Shown one piece after another: positions 1-8,028 of a stretch of DNA of 64,000 bases. How positions within the stretch are numbered: the stretch's first letter is position 1; each line of letters begins with the position of its first letter. This DNA is from Candidatus Effluviviaceae Genus I sp. GTDB lineage: Bacteria > Joyebacterota > Joyebacteria > Joyebacterales > Joyebacteraceae. Position numbers and translations under genes: made by a program. The notes under the pieces were generated by a model. The model did not search any database. It saw only the letters and a list, made by a program, of their open reading frames with translations, and was not told the origin of the DNA. The stretch covers positions 100,314-164,313 of the forward strand of contig VGIX01000002.1 in the NCBI GenBank assembly GCA_016867725.1, in the 5' to 3' direction.

Positions 1-33
1 CCCTTGGCGACTACATCACAGAGAGGTGCGCGG

Positions 34-627
34 ATGAAGCGCGGTGACCCGGCAGCCGCCGCGGCGGCGCAGAAGATCCTGACGGCGTCGTCCGAGGCTC
101 TCGCCGCGGCGGCGGGCGCCGTCGCCGCCGTCACGGCGGACGCTGCGACCCTGATCCTCGAGGCGCTCCGCGCCGGCGGCAAGGTGCTGCTGTGCGGAAA
201 CGGCGGAAGCGCGGCCGACGCGCAGCACATCGCCGCCGAGCTGGCGGGCAGGCTGAGGAAGGAGCGTCCCGGACTCGCGGCGATCGCTCTGACTGTCAAT
301 CCGTCCGTCCTCACCGCCGTCGCCAACGACTACGGCTACGACGCGGTGTTCGCGCGACAGGTCGAGGCGATCGGACGGCCGGGGGACGTCCTCGTCGGGA
401 TCTCGACGAGCGGGAGGTCGGGCAGCGTGCTGCGCGCGCTCGCGGCCGCCCGCGCCGCGGGCTTGTCGACCATAGGCCTCACGGGCGAGGACGGAGGGGC
501 GATGACGGAGCGCTGCGACGTCGCCATCCTCGTGCCTTCGTCGGACACGCAGCGGATCCAGGAAGCGCACATCGCCGTAGGGCACGCCATCTGCGAGCTC
601 GTCGAGAGCGAGCTGTTCGCGGACTGA
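34..627 (+). CDS. gmhA: Sedoheptulose-7-phosphate isomerase
   Basis: A 197-residue SIS-domain protein. GmhA converts sedoheptulose 7-phosphate to D-glycero-D-manno-heptose 7-phosphate, the first step of the ADP-heptose pathway for lipopolysaccharide core, in the cytoplasm. Seen: the phosphosugar loop CGNGGSAADAQHIAAE near residues 53-68, the ISTSGRS loop near residue 122, and the C-terminal SDTQRIQEAHIAVGH segment that carries the active-site Glu/His in this family. Length fits GmhA (about 190-200 aa). The ATG at 34 follows GAGAGG at 21-26; an in-frame TTG at 4 would add ten residues without a ribosome site. The heptosyltransferase-like gene at 36100 fits a heptose-containing surface glycan. 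DiaA is the closest alternative, but the C-terminus favours GmhA. Confidence 0.88.
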   Translation: MKRGDPAAAAAAQKILTASSEALAAAAGAVAAVTADAATLILEALRAGGKVLLCGNGGSAADAQHIAAELAGRLRKERPGLAAIALTVNPSVLTAVANDYGYDAVFARQVEAIGRPGDVLVGISTSGRSGSVLRALAAARAAGLSTIGLTGEDGGAMTERCDVAILVPSSDTQRIQEAHIAVGHAICELVESELFAD

Positions 628-645
628 GGTCCCCGGAGGTCACGG

Positions 646-1293
646 ATGCCCCTCTCGCCCATCGTCATCGGGATCGGTGGAGGCACAGGCTCAGGGAAGA
701 CGACGGTCGCCCTGGAGGTGAGGAAGCACTTCGCCGAGGAGAGCGTGGTGATCATCCACCACGACTCCTACTATGTCGACCGCTCCTCGCTGCCGGCGAC
801 CGAGCGCACCCGGCTGAACTACGACCACCCCGACGCGTTCGACAACGCGCTGCTCCTCGAGCACCTCAGGGAGCTGCGCGCCGGGGGCCCGATCGAGAAG
901 CCGGTCTACGACTTCGAGACGCACTGCCGTCTGCCCGAGACGGTGACCGTGCGGCCCGCCGGCATCGTCCTCCTCGAGGGGATCCTGGTCCTGGCGGAGC
1001 CCGCTCTCCGGGAGCTCATGGACATCAAGCTGTACGTGGACACCGACGCGGACGAGCGGTTCATCCGGCGGCTCAGGCGCGACGTGACGCGCCGCGGACG
1101 GAACATGGACCAGGTCGTGGAGCAGTACCTTCGCACCGTCCGGCCCATGCACCTCCAGTTCGTCGAGCCGAGCAAGCGCTACGCCGACGTGATCATCCCG
1201 GAGGGCGGTCTCAACATCGTCGCAATCGACCTCATCGTGACCAAGGTGCGTGACATCCTGGTGAACGGCACGACGCCGAGAGCGGAGGTGTGA
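646..1293 (+). CDS. udk: Uridine kinase
   Basis: A 215-residue P-loop kinase that phosphorylates uridine and cytidine with ATP or GTP (pyrimidine salvage, cytosolic). Seen: Walker [10 protein letters not shown] at residues 11-19, the HHDSYYVD substrate-binding strand near 39-46, and the [11 protein letters not shown] lid region near 141-151. Length is typical of Udk (about 210 aa). GGAGG lies just upstream of the ATG. It starts 18 nt after gmhA and its stop abuts the prenyltransferase gene, so the three are probably co-transcribed. Phosphoribulokinase is a related fold, but length and motifs fit Udk better. Confidence 0.9.
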   Translation: MPLSPIVIGIGGGTGSGKTTVALEVRKHFAEESVVIIHHDSYYVDRSSLPATERTRLNYDHPDAFDNALLLEHLRELRAGGPIEKPVYDFETHCRLPETVTVRPAGIVLLEGILVLAEPALRELMDIKLYVDTDADERFIRRLRRDVTRRGRNMDQVVEQYLRTVRPMHLQFVEPSKRYADVIIPEGGLNIVAIDLIVTKVRDILVNGTTPRAEV

Positions 1294-1298
1294 CCGCC

Positions 1299-2186
1299 AT
1301 GCTCGCCGCCATCGTCCGCGCCATGCGCCCGGAGCAGTGGACGAAGAACCTCGTTCTCTTCGCCGGGCTCCTGTTCGCGGGCGGACTGACCGACCCCGTT
1401 CTCCTTGGCCTGTCGGTGCAGGGCTTCCTCGCGTTCTGTCTGCTGTCCGGCGCCTCGTATCTCATGAACGATCTGGTGGACCTGCGAAGGGACAGGGAGC
1501 ACCCCGAGAAGCGCCGGCGCCCCCTCGCGTCGGGCGCCGTGTCGCCGCGGGCGGCCGGTCTCGCCGCGCTGATCGCCGCCGTCGCGGGCCTCGCCTGGTC
1601 CTACGCCGTGAACCCCGGCTTCGGCCACGTCGCGCTCGGATACGTCGCGCTCAACGCGGCGTACAGCCTGGTCCTGCGGCGCGTCGTGATCCTCGACGTC
1701 ATGGCCATCGCCGTCGGCTTCGTGCTGCGAGCGGTCGGGAGCGTGGAGGTGCTGGTCGGCGACGTCTCGCGCATCGAGCTCTCGCCGTGGCTGCTCGTGT
1801 GCACGTTCCTTCTCGCGCTGTTCCTCGGCCTCGGGAAGCGACGGCACGAGGTCGTCGCGCTGGGCTCCGGGGCCGGGGCGCATCGCGAGGCGCTGGAGGG
1901 CTACCCGCGGGGCCTCGTCGAGGCCCTCATCTCCGCGACGGGGTCGGCCACCATCGTCTCGTACGCCATCTACACGATCTGGCCGGGCACCGTGGAGAAG
2001 ATCGGGAGCGCGCGGCTGGTCTACACGATCCCCTTCGTGGTGTACGGGGTCCTCCGCTACATGTACCTGATCCTCGCGGCCGGGCAGGGAGGCGCACCCG
2101 CCAGGTCGCTCGTGTCGGACCGGCCGCTCGGGCTGAACATCCTGCTGTGGGTCGTCGCCGTCGCGATCACCATCTACCTCCGCTAG
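1299..2186 (+). CDS. UbiA-family prenyltransferase, decaprenyl-phosphate phosphoribosyltransferase-like
   Basis: A polytopic membrane protein of 295 residues. The first Asp-rich motif, MNDLVDLRRDREHP followed by RRRPLASG, is the pattern of the UbiA subgroup that includes decaprenyl-phosphate phosphoribose synthase, which joins PRPP to a polyprenyl phosphate. A second conserved stretch, ILDVMAIAVGFVLRAVGS, follows around residue 130. About eight or nine hydrophobic segments are visible. The ATG at 1299 is 10 nt after GGAGG (1284-1288); a GTG at 1290 overlaps the udk stop but sits too close to that site. The real acceptor is unknown; a polyprenyl-phosphate pentose donor for the glycan region is an inference. 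Confidence 0.75.
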   Translation: MLAAIVRAMRPEQWTKNLVLFAGLLFAGGLTDPVLLGLSVQGFLAFCLLSGASYLMNDLVDLRRDREHPEKRRRPLASGAVSPRAAGLAALIAAVAGLAWSYAVNPGFGHVALGYVALNAAYSLVLRRVVILDVMAIAVGFVLRAVGSVEVLVGDVSRIELSPWLLVCTFLLALFLGLGKRRHEVVALGSGAGAHREALEGYPRGLVEALISATGSATIVSYAIYTIWPGTVEKIGSARLVYTIPFVVYGVLRYMYLILAAGQGGAPARSLVSDRPLGLNILLWVVAVAITIYLR

Positions 2187-2249
2187 CCGGCGCAGGCCGC
2201 GTCACGATCCTGCCCGCCCGTGGGCGACAGCGGAGCGCGAGAACCCCCG

Positions 2250-3131
2250 ATGAGGTCGCTTGAGATCGAGGCCCGCTGCAAGATCAACCTCGGCCTCGAG
2301 GTCATCGCCAGACGCCCCGACGGTTACCACGAGATCGACACCGTCTTCCAGACGGTGTCGCTCGCTGACAGCCTCCGGATCGCTCCGAACAAGGGCGGCG
2401 CGATCGCGCTCGAGGTTCTCGGGGGAACACGGCTGCCGGCCGGCCCGACGAACCTCGCGTGGCGCGCGGCGGAGGCCTTCCTCGCGGCGACGGGAGTCCC
2501 CGGCGCACTGATCACGCTCGAGAAGAGGATCCCTGTCGCGGCGGGACTGGGAGGCGGGAGCGCGGACGCCGCCGCCGTGATCGTCGGGCTGAACGCGGTG
2601 TACGGTCTGGGCATGTCGGCGGACGCCCTTCGAGGAATCGCCCTCACGGTCGGATCCGACGTGCCGTTCCTGATCGAGGGCGGCACCGCCCGGGGCAGGG
2701 GAAGGGGAGAGCTTCTGGAACCGCTCCCGCCGCCTCCGGGTTGCTGGTTCGTGCTCGCGACGCCCGCGGCCGAGGTCAGCGCCGCAGCCGCCTATGCCGC
2801 GGCGAGAATCGGGTTGACAGAGCGCCTGCCGTCCATTAGCCTCGTGTGTTCAGCTATCCAGGAGGGGGACGCCGAGGGCCTCGCGCGGGTTCTTCGGAAC
2901 GACCTCCAGACTGGCGTTGTTGAGATGTGTCCGGAGGTCGGCCGCCTCGAGGGGCTCCTTCGCGAGAGAGGCGCGATGGGGACCGTCATGTCGGGAAGCG
3001 GGCCGACCGTGTTTGGCATGGTCCCCGACCGAGAGAACGCGGAGCGCATCGCCGACTCTCTCGGGGGCGAGGAAAGGAGGGTCCACGTCGTACAGGCTGT
3101 CGGCGCCGCCTGCGTTCTGAGGTGGCACTGA
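2250..3131 (+). CDS. ispE: 4-diphosphocytidyl-2-C-methyl-D-erythritol kinase
   Basis: A GHMP-family kinase of 293 residues that phosphorylates CDP-methylerythritol in the MEP isoprenoid pathway. Seen: N-terminal [11 protein letters not shown] and [13 protein letters not shown], both signatures of IspE; the ATP-binding [15 protein letters not shown] near residues 95-109; and the C-terminal [13 protein letters not shown]. Length matches the family. The ATG at 2250 begins the conserved N-terminus; an upstream in-frame GTG at 2220 adds only non-conserved residues. The 3' third of the gene contains a good promoter sequence (2814-2842) reading toward spoVG. Isoprenoid supply is functionally linked to the polyprenyl transferase upstream. 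Confidence 0.93.
   Translation: MRSLEIEARCKINLGLEVIARRPDGYHEIDTVFQTVSLADSLRIAPNKGGAIALEVLGGTRLPAGPTNLAWRAAEAFLAATGVPGALITLEKRIPVAAGLGGGSADAAAVIVGLNAVYGLGMSADALRGIALTVGSDVPFLIEGGTARGRGRGELLEPLPPPPGCWFVLATPAAEVSAAAAYAAARIGLTERLPSISLVCSAIQEGDAEGLARVLRNDLQTGVVEMCPEVGRLEGLLRERGAMGTVMSGSGPTVFGMVPDRENAERIADSLGGEERRVHVVQAVGAACVLRWH
2814..2842 (+). promoter_or_regulatory. Predicted promoter inside ispE
   Basis: TTGACA at 2814-2819 and TAGCCT at 2837-2842 are separated by exactly 17 nt. The site lies in the ispE coding sequence, about 370 nt upstream of spoVG. The same layout occurs upstream of the riboflavin operon, the microcompartment operon and the HU gene, which raises its credibility. It would give spoVG, tRNA-Gln and perhaps prs a transcript independent of ispE. 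Confidence 0.5.
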
Positions 3132-3210
3132 CGGCGCCGGCGGCGTGGGGGCGGACAGCGAAGCCTGCCGCGATCGACACCCCTTTATCCAGGCAAAGGG
3201 CGGTGAGTCG

Positions 3211-3540
3211 ATGGAGATCACTGAGGTGAGGCTCACGCTGCGCTGCGAGGAGAGACTCAAGGCGTTCGTGAGCATCACGTTCGACGATGCCTTCGTCGTA
3301 CGAGGGCTCAAGGTCATCGAGGGGAACGCCGGGCTGTTCGTGGCGATGCCGAGCCGACGGCGGAAGGACGGGGAGTTCAGGGACATCGCTCACCCGATCA
3401 ACAACGAGACGCGCCAGATGATCGAGGACGCGGTGTTCTCGGAGTACAGGCGTCAGCTGGAGGTCGTGGAGCGGGGTGGGGGGCTTGCGCGTGTCCTCGC
3501 CGAGGGACAGCTTGTCCACGCCGAGGACCCGTATGACTGA
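3211..3540 (+). CDS. spoVG: SpoVG family regulator
   Basis: A 109-residue protein with the SpoVG signature: MEITEVRL start, [43 protein letters not shown] and [12 protein letters not shown]. SpoVG proteins are small nucleic-acid-binding regulators found in sporulating and non-sporulating bacteria; nothing here implies sporulation. The gene follows ispE, as is common in bacteria, and precedes a tRNA and prs. I chose the ATG at 3211 because it starts the family's conserved N-terminus; a GTG at 3145 would add 22 unconserved residues. The C-terminal 20 residues after the conserved core are variable. Confidence 0.93.
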   Translation: MEITEVRLTLRCEERLKAFVSITFDDAFVVRGLKVIEGNAGLFVAMPSRRRKDGEFRDIAHPINNETRQMIEDAVFSEYRRQLEVVERGGGLARVLAEGQLVHAEDPYD

Positions 3541-3549
3541 CCCGGGCGC

Positions 3550-3624
3550 TGGGGCGTCGTCAAGCTGGTAAGACACGGGACTTTGAATCCCGCATCGGAG
3601 GTTCGAATCCTCCCGCCCCAGCCA
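3550..3624 (+). tRNA. tRNA-Gln (anticodon TTG)
   Basis: A complete cloverleaf is visible. The acceptor arms TGGGGCG (3550-3556) and CGCCCCA (3614-3620) pair, the discriminator base is G, and CCA is encoded at 3622-3624. The anticodon stem CGGGA/TCCCG encloses the loop CTTTGAA, giving anticodon TTG (Gln). The T arm contains GGTTCGAATCC. It sits between spoVG and prs with only about 10 nt upstream, so it is probably processed from a longer transcript. Confidence 0.95.
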
Positions 3625-3690
3625 CAACAGGCTGCGGCGCCGCAGGAGGAACGGATCGGGGGGGCGGTCACCAGAGCGTCGGAGGCTCGG

Positions 3691-4623
3691 ATGAACGATC
3701 AGCTAGCGCTGTTCACAGGGACTGCGAATCCGGCTCTCACGCACGAGATCGCCAGGTACCTGGGCATCCGGGTCGGCGAGGCCGCCGTCGGGCGCTTCAG
3801 GGACGGCGAGATCGAGGTGAACATCCTCGAGAACGTGAGGGGCGTCGACGCGTTCGTCGTGCAGCCCACGGCGCCCCCAGGCGACAATCTCCTCGAGCTG
3901 CTCGTCATGGTCGACGCGCTGCGCCGGGCCTCGGCGCGCCGCATCACCGCCGTGCTGCCGTACTTCGGGTACGCCCGCCAGGACCGGAAGGACCGTCCCC
4001 GCGTTCCGATCACGGCGAAGCTCGTGGCGAACCTGATCACCGTGGCGGGCACCGACAGGGTGCTCACCATGGACCTGCACGCGCCGCAGATCCAGGGCTT
4101 CTTCGACCTTCCGCTCGACCACATCTACGCGGCCCCGGTGCTGCTGCGCTACTTCGAGGAGCACGCCGCGGCCGGGCTCGTCGTGATGTCCCCCGACGTG
4201 GGGAGCATCAAGATGGGCAGAGCGTTCGCCAAACGACTCGGAGCGACCCTGGGGTTCGTCGACAAGCGGCGGCCGCGGCCCGACGCCGCCGAGGTCATCA
4301 ACGTCGTCGGCGACGTGGCGGGTAAGCACGTGGTCATGGTCGACGACATCATCAACACGGGCAACTCCATGATCGAGGCGGCGCACGCGATCATGAAGCT
4401 CGGCGCCAAGCGGATCACGGCCGGCGCGACGCACGCGGTGTTCGCCGGGGGCGCGCTCGCGCAGCTGGCCGCGTCGCCGATCGAGGAGATCGTCGTCACG
4501 AACACGCTGGCCCACGAGGGTCTGAGCGAGAAGAAGATCAAGGTGCTTTCGGTGGCCGAGCTGCTCGGAGAGGCCATCGACAGGATCCACGGTGAAAAGT
4601 CGGTGAGCTCGCTCTTCGTGTGA
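3691..4623 (+). CDS. prs: Ribose-phosphate pyrophosphokinase
   Basis: PRPP synthetase, 310 residues, makes PRPP from ribose 5-phosphate and ATP for nucleotide, His and Trp synthesis. Seen: GRFRDGEIEVNI near residues 32-43, the PYFGYARQDRKDRPR ATP-binding flexible loop, TMDLHAPQIQGFF, and the PRPP loop VVMVDDIINTGNSM near 215-228. Length fits class I enzymes. ATG at 3691 is preceded by GGAGG (3681-3685). The order ispE-spoVG-tRNA-Gln-prs-rplY-pth is a familiar bacterial arrangement. PRPP is also the probable donor for the UbiA-like enzyme upstream. Confidence 0.96.
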   Translation: MNDQLALFTGTANPALTHEIARYLGIRVGEAAVGRFRDGEIEVNILENVRGVDAFVVQPTAPPGDNLLELLVMVDALRRASARRITAVLPYFGYARQDRKDRPRVPITAKLVANLITVAGTDRVLTMDLHAPQIQGFFDLPLDHIYAAPVLLRYFEEHAAAGLVVMSPDVGSIKMGRAFAKRLGATLGFVDKRRPRPDAAEVINVVGDVAGKHVVMVDDIINTGNSMIEAAHAIMKLGAKRITAGATHAVFAGGALAQLAASPIEEIVVTNTLAHEGLSEKKIKVLSVAELLGEAIDRIHGEKSVSSLFV

Positions 4624-4663
4624 GCGGCGCCGGCCCTGGACCGAACGGCAACGGGAGAACGCG

Positions 4664-5371
4664 ATGGCAACGGTGAGACTCAGCAGCGTGTTGAGACCCG
4701 CGGTGGGCAAGCAGGGAACGAAGCGTGTCCGGTCGGAAGGGAAGATCCCGGCCGTGCTCTACGGTGAGGCGGAGGAGACGGTGACGCTCGCGATCGACGC
4801 GCACGACCTGCGCGTCGCGTTGTCGACGCCGTCCGGGCGGAACGTGATCATCCAGCTGTCGGTGGATGGGGCGGAACCCGTCCGCGCGGTCATCAGGGAG
4901 ATGGCGCGCGATCCCCTTTCGCGGCGCATCATCCACGTGGATCTCCAGAGGATCTCCGAGAACAAGCCGGTCATCATGCACATCCCGGTCGTGCTCGTCG
5001 GCGACCCGCTGGCGGTGAAGGAGGGGCGCGGCATCCTCGACCACACGATGCGCGAGCTGGAGGTGCGGTGTCTGCCCAGGCACATCCCGGAGCACATAGA
5101 AGTGGACGTCTCGGCGCTGGAGGTGAGGCACTCGATCCACGTGGGCGACCTCCAGGTTCCCAACGTCGAGCTCCTTGACAACAAGGACAGACCGGTCGTA
5201 GAGGTGCTGCAGCCGACGCTCTTCCGCGAGCCGACCGCGGCCGCCGCGGCCGAGGCCCCTGGCGAGGGCGAGGCCGCCGAGGGCGAGGGCGCGGAGGCCG
5301 AGGCGGAGTCGGACGACGCGAAGAAGGACAAGAAGGAGAAGAAGAAGGAAGAGAAGGCCAAGGGCGCGTGA
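4664..5371 (+). CDS. rplY: 50S ribosomal protein bL25, long (CTC) form
   Basis: A 235-residue CTC/TL5-type bL25 that binds 5S rRNA. Seen: the N-terminal KQGTKRVRSEGKIPAVLYG typical of bL25, the beta-rich core with DPLSRRIIHVDLQRIS, and the C-terminal CTC domain (EVRCLPRHIPEHIEVDVS). The last 40 residues are a low-complexity Ala/Glu then Lys/Glu tail, rich in KKDKKEK-like repeats; such tails are common in long bL25. The stop codon overlaps the GTG of pth by 4 nt. The ATG at 4664 has GGGAGA upstream. Confidence 0.95.
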   Translation: MATVRLSSVLRPAVGKQGTKRVRSEGKIPAVLYGEAEETVTLAIDAHDLRVALSTPSGRNVIIQLSVDGAEPVRAVIREMARDPLSRRIIHVDLQRISENKPVIMHIPVVLVGDPLAVKEGRGILDHTMRELEVRCLPRHIPEHIEVDVSALEVRHSIHVGDLQVPNVELLDNKDRPVVEVLQPTLFREPTAAAAAEAPGEGEAAEGEGAEAEAESDDAKKDKKEKKKEEKAKGA

Positions 5372-5970
5372 GGGTGATCGTCGGTCTTGGGAACCCGGGA
5401 AGGGAGTACCAGGGTTCACGGCACAACGTTGGGTTCCTGGCCGTCACCGAGCTGGCGCGCGCGCATCGGATCGGGCTTGCGGTCGCCTCCGGGGACCTCG
5501 TGAGCGGGACCGGGCGGGTGGCGGGCGAGCGCGTGATACTCGCGCTCCCGCAGTCCTACATGAACGACAGCGGCGGGCCCGTCGCCCGCATCCTCGATGC
5601 CACGGGAGCCGTTGCGTCCGACCTCCTGGTGGTCTCCGACGACATCGACCTGCCGCTGGGGCAGCTGAGGCTCCGGCTGGCGGGACGCGACGGAGGTCAC
5701 CGCGGACTCCGGTCGATCGCGCAGGCTCTCGGCACGACGGAGTTCCCTCGTCTTCGCCTGGGCGTGGGCGCCCCCTCCGGGGGCGAAGGGGCCGAGAACC
5801 ACGTGCTCGGCGCGTTCGACGACTCCGAGTGGACCACGGTGCTGGACATGGTGTCACGGGCCGTCGAGTGCATGGCGGTTGCGCTGACCCGGGGATTGAG
5901 CGTCGCGATGTCCATCTACAACCGCCGGGAGGCTGCGGTGCAAGACGATGAAGCGGAGGAGGCCCGATGA
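5368..5970 (+). CDS. pth: Peptidyl-tRNA hydrolase
   Basis: A 200-residue cytosolic esterase that recycles peptidyl-tRNA. Seen: RVIVGLGNPGREYQGSRHN with Asn8 or so and the catalytic His near residue 19, SYMNDSGGPV near residue 67, and SDDIDLPLGQLRLR with the catalytic-dyad Asp, then GGHRGLRSI. The GTG start overlaps the rplY stop (GTGA), and the pth stop overlaps the hppA ATG in the same way, so translation is likely coupled along rplY-pth-hppA. The family is typically 190-200 aa. Confidence 0.94.
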   Translation: MRVIVGLGNPGREYQGSRHNVGFLAVTELARAHRIGLAVASGDLVSGTGRVAGERVILALPQSYMNDSGGPVARILDATGAVASDLLVVSDDIDLPLGQLRLRLAGRDGGHRGLRSIAQALGTTEFPRLRLGVGAPSGGEGAENHVLGAFDDSEWTTVLDMVSRAVECMAVALTRGLSVAMSIYNRREAAVQDDEAEEAR

Positions 5971-8000
5971 GCGTCGTTCTGGTCCCTCTTCTCTCAGGCG
6001 TGGTGGGGCTCGTGTTCGTCGGCGTGCTTGCGCTCGAGATCCTGAGAAAGAACCCCGGGAACGAGCTCATGGTGCGCATCTCGCGCGCGGTGCAGGACGG
6101 CGCGCGGGCGTTCCTCAGGCGCGAGTACACCTACGTCTCGGCGCTTGTGGCCGTCGTCGCCTTGATCATCGCGCTCGCCCCGGTGCTCTCCGGACGGGAC
6201 GCGCTCGGGCTCGGCTGGGCCACGTCGGTCGCCTTCGTGCTCGGAGCCGTCGTCTCCGCGCTCGCCGGGTACGTCGGGATGAGCATCGCCACGCGCGCCA
6301 ACTCCCGGACGACGCAGGCCGCCGCGGACGACGGCGTGCGCGGCGCACTGGGCGTGGCCATGTCAGCGGGGTCCGTGATGGGCATGACCGTCGCGAGCCT
6401 CTCGCTCGTGGGCCTCGCCGTCGTGTACTGGGTCTTCAGGGCGCCGACGATCGTGAACGGCTACGCGATGGGGGCGAGCTTCGTCGCACTCTTCGCGCGC
6501 TCCGGCGGCGGGCTCTTCACGAAGGGCGCCGACATGGCGGCCGATCTCGTCGGCAAGGTGGAGGCCGGCATCCCCGAGGACGACCCCCGGAACCCCGCCG
6601 TCATCGCGGACAACGTCGGGGACAACGTCGGCGACGTGGCGGGTCTCGGCGCCGATCTGCTCGAGTCGTACGTCGAGTCCATCATCGCGAGCATGGCGCT
6701 CGCGGTGACGCTCAACGTGGCCTCGACCGTGTCCGACAGCCTCGTGTCGCTCCCGCTCTACATCGCCTCCGCCGGCATCGTCTGCTCCATGATCGGTATC
6801 CTCTTCGTGAAGGCCGTCGGCAGGCGGAACCCGCAAGCGGCGCTCATGGGAGGGACGTATGTCGCGGCGGGCCTCACCGCCCTGGCCGGGTACTTCATCG
6901 TGCGGGGCCTCGGCACTCCGTTCACGGTCGGTGAGACCACGTACGGACAGATGGGCCCGTTCTACGCCATCCTTGCCGGGATCCTGAGCGGCACGATCGT
7001 CGGCTTCGTGAGCGAGTACTACACGTCCTCCAGGTACGGGCCCGTAAGGAGGCTCGCGGAGTCGTCGCAGAGGGGGCCCGCCATCACGGTGACGGGCGGC
7101 ACCGCGATCGGAATGCAGAGCACGGCCATCCCGGTGCTGGTCCTCGGGCTCGCCGTCATCGTCTCACACGGGTTCGCCGGAGTATACGGCATCGCCATGG
7201 CCGCCGTCGGCATGCTAGCGACGACCGGCATCGTCGTGGCCGTGGACTCGTACGGCCCGGTGGCCGACAACGCGGGCGGCATCGCGCAGATGGCGAACCT
7301 CGATCCGGCCGTGAGGAAGATCACCGACAACCTCGACGCCGTTGGCAACACGACGGCCGCCATCGGGAAGGGCTTCGCGATCGGTTCGGCAGCCTTCGCC
7401 GCCATCGGGCTCCTGTCGGCCTATATGGTGTCGGCGGGCATCGCGTCGGTCGATCTGACCGACCCCAGGGTGGTGGCCGGGCTCATGGTGGGCGGCATGC
7501 TGCCGTATCTCTACTCGTCGCTTCTCTTCGCGGCGGTCTCGCGGGTCGCCTTCCGCATGATCGACGAGGTGAGACGCCAGTTCCGCGAGATCCCCGGGCT
7601 TCTCAAGGGAGAGGTCATGCCGGACTCGGCGCTCTGCGTCGACATCAGCACGCGCGGCGCCATCCAGGGCATGCTGGTCCCCGGGATCATGGCCATCGCG
7701 ATCCCCGTGATCGTCGGGCTTCTGAGCGAGAAGGCGCTCGCCGGGCTCCTGACGGGCGCCGTCGTGACCGGCGTGCTCGTGGGCGTTCAGATGGCCAACT
7801 CCGGCGGCGCGATGGACAACGCGAAGAAGTACATCGAGGAGGGCAACTTCGGCGGCAAGGGATCCGAAACGCACAGGGCGGCCGTCGTGGGAGACACGGT
7901 GGGCGATCCGCTCAAGGACACCGTGGGCCCCTCGATCAACATCCTGATCAAGCTCATGGCTGTGGTGTCGCTCGTGCTGGCGCCGCTCTTCGCCCGCTAG
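5967..8000 (+). CDS. hppA: Membrane-bound pyrophosphatase, K+-dependent type
   Basis: A 677-residue, about 16-span ion-translocating pyrophosphatase that hydrolyses PPi and pumps H+ and/or Na+. Seen: the acidic substrate motif ADNVGDNVGDVAGLGADL near residues 213-230, GADMAADLVGKVEAGIPEDD just before it, and DPLKDTVGPSINILIKL near the C-terminus. In GNTTAAIGKGFAIGSA the residue after GNTTA is Ala; K+-independent enzymes have Lys there, so a K+-dependent class is indicated. Na+ or H+ specificity cannot be decided by eye. It overlaps pth by 4 nt. Confidence 0.95.
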   Translation: MSVVLVPLLSGVVGLVFVGVLALEILRKNPGNELMVRISRAVQDGARAFLRREYTYVSALVAVVALIIALAPVLSGRDALGLGWATSVAFVLGAVVSALAGYVGMSIATRANSRTTQAAADDGVRGALGVAMSAGSVMGMTVASLSLVGLAVVYWVFRAPTIVNGYAMGASFVALFARSGGGLFTKGADMAADLVGKVEAGIPEDDPRNPAVIADNVGDNVGDVAGLGADLLESYVESIIASMALAVTLNVASTVSDSLVSLPLYIASAGIVCSMIGILFVKAVGRRNPQAALMGGTYVAAGLTALAGYFIVRGLGTPFTVGETTYGQMGPFYAILAGILSGTIVGFVSEYYTSSRYGPVRRLAESSQRGPAITVTGGTAIGMQSTAIPVLVLGLAVIVSHGFAGVYGIAMAAVGMLATTGIVVAVDSYGPVADNAGGIAQMANLDPAVRKITDNLDAVGNTTAAIGKGFAIGSAAFAAIGLLSAYMVSAGIASVDLTDPRVVAGLMVGGMLPYLYSSLLFAAVSRVAFRMIDEVRRQFREIPGLLKGEVMPDSALCVDISTRGAIQGMLVPGIMAIAIPVIVGLLSEKALAGLLTGAVVTGVLVGVQMANSGGAMDNAKKYIEEGNFGGKGSETHRAAVVGDTVGDPLKDTVGPSINILIKLMAVVSLVLAPLFAR

Positions 8001-8028
8001 GGCCTGCGGCGCAGCCCCGGGGGACGGA

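Noticed and set aside
3515-3540. Promoter-like TTGTCC/TATGAC just before tRNA-Gln
   Set aside because: The spacing is only about 14 nt, too short for a sigma-70 promoter.
5174-5203. TTGACA with TAGAGG inside rplY as a promoter for pth
   Set aside because: The spacing is 18 nt with a poor -10, and pth is translationally coupled to rplY by a GTGA overlap, so a separate promoter is not needed.
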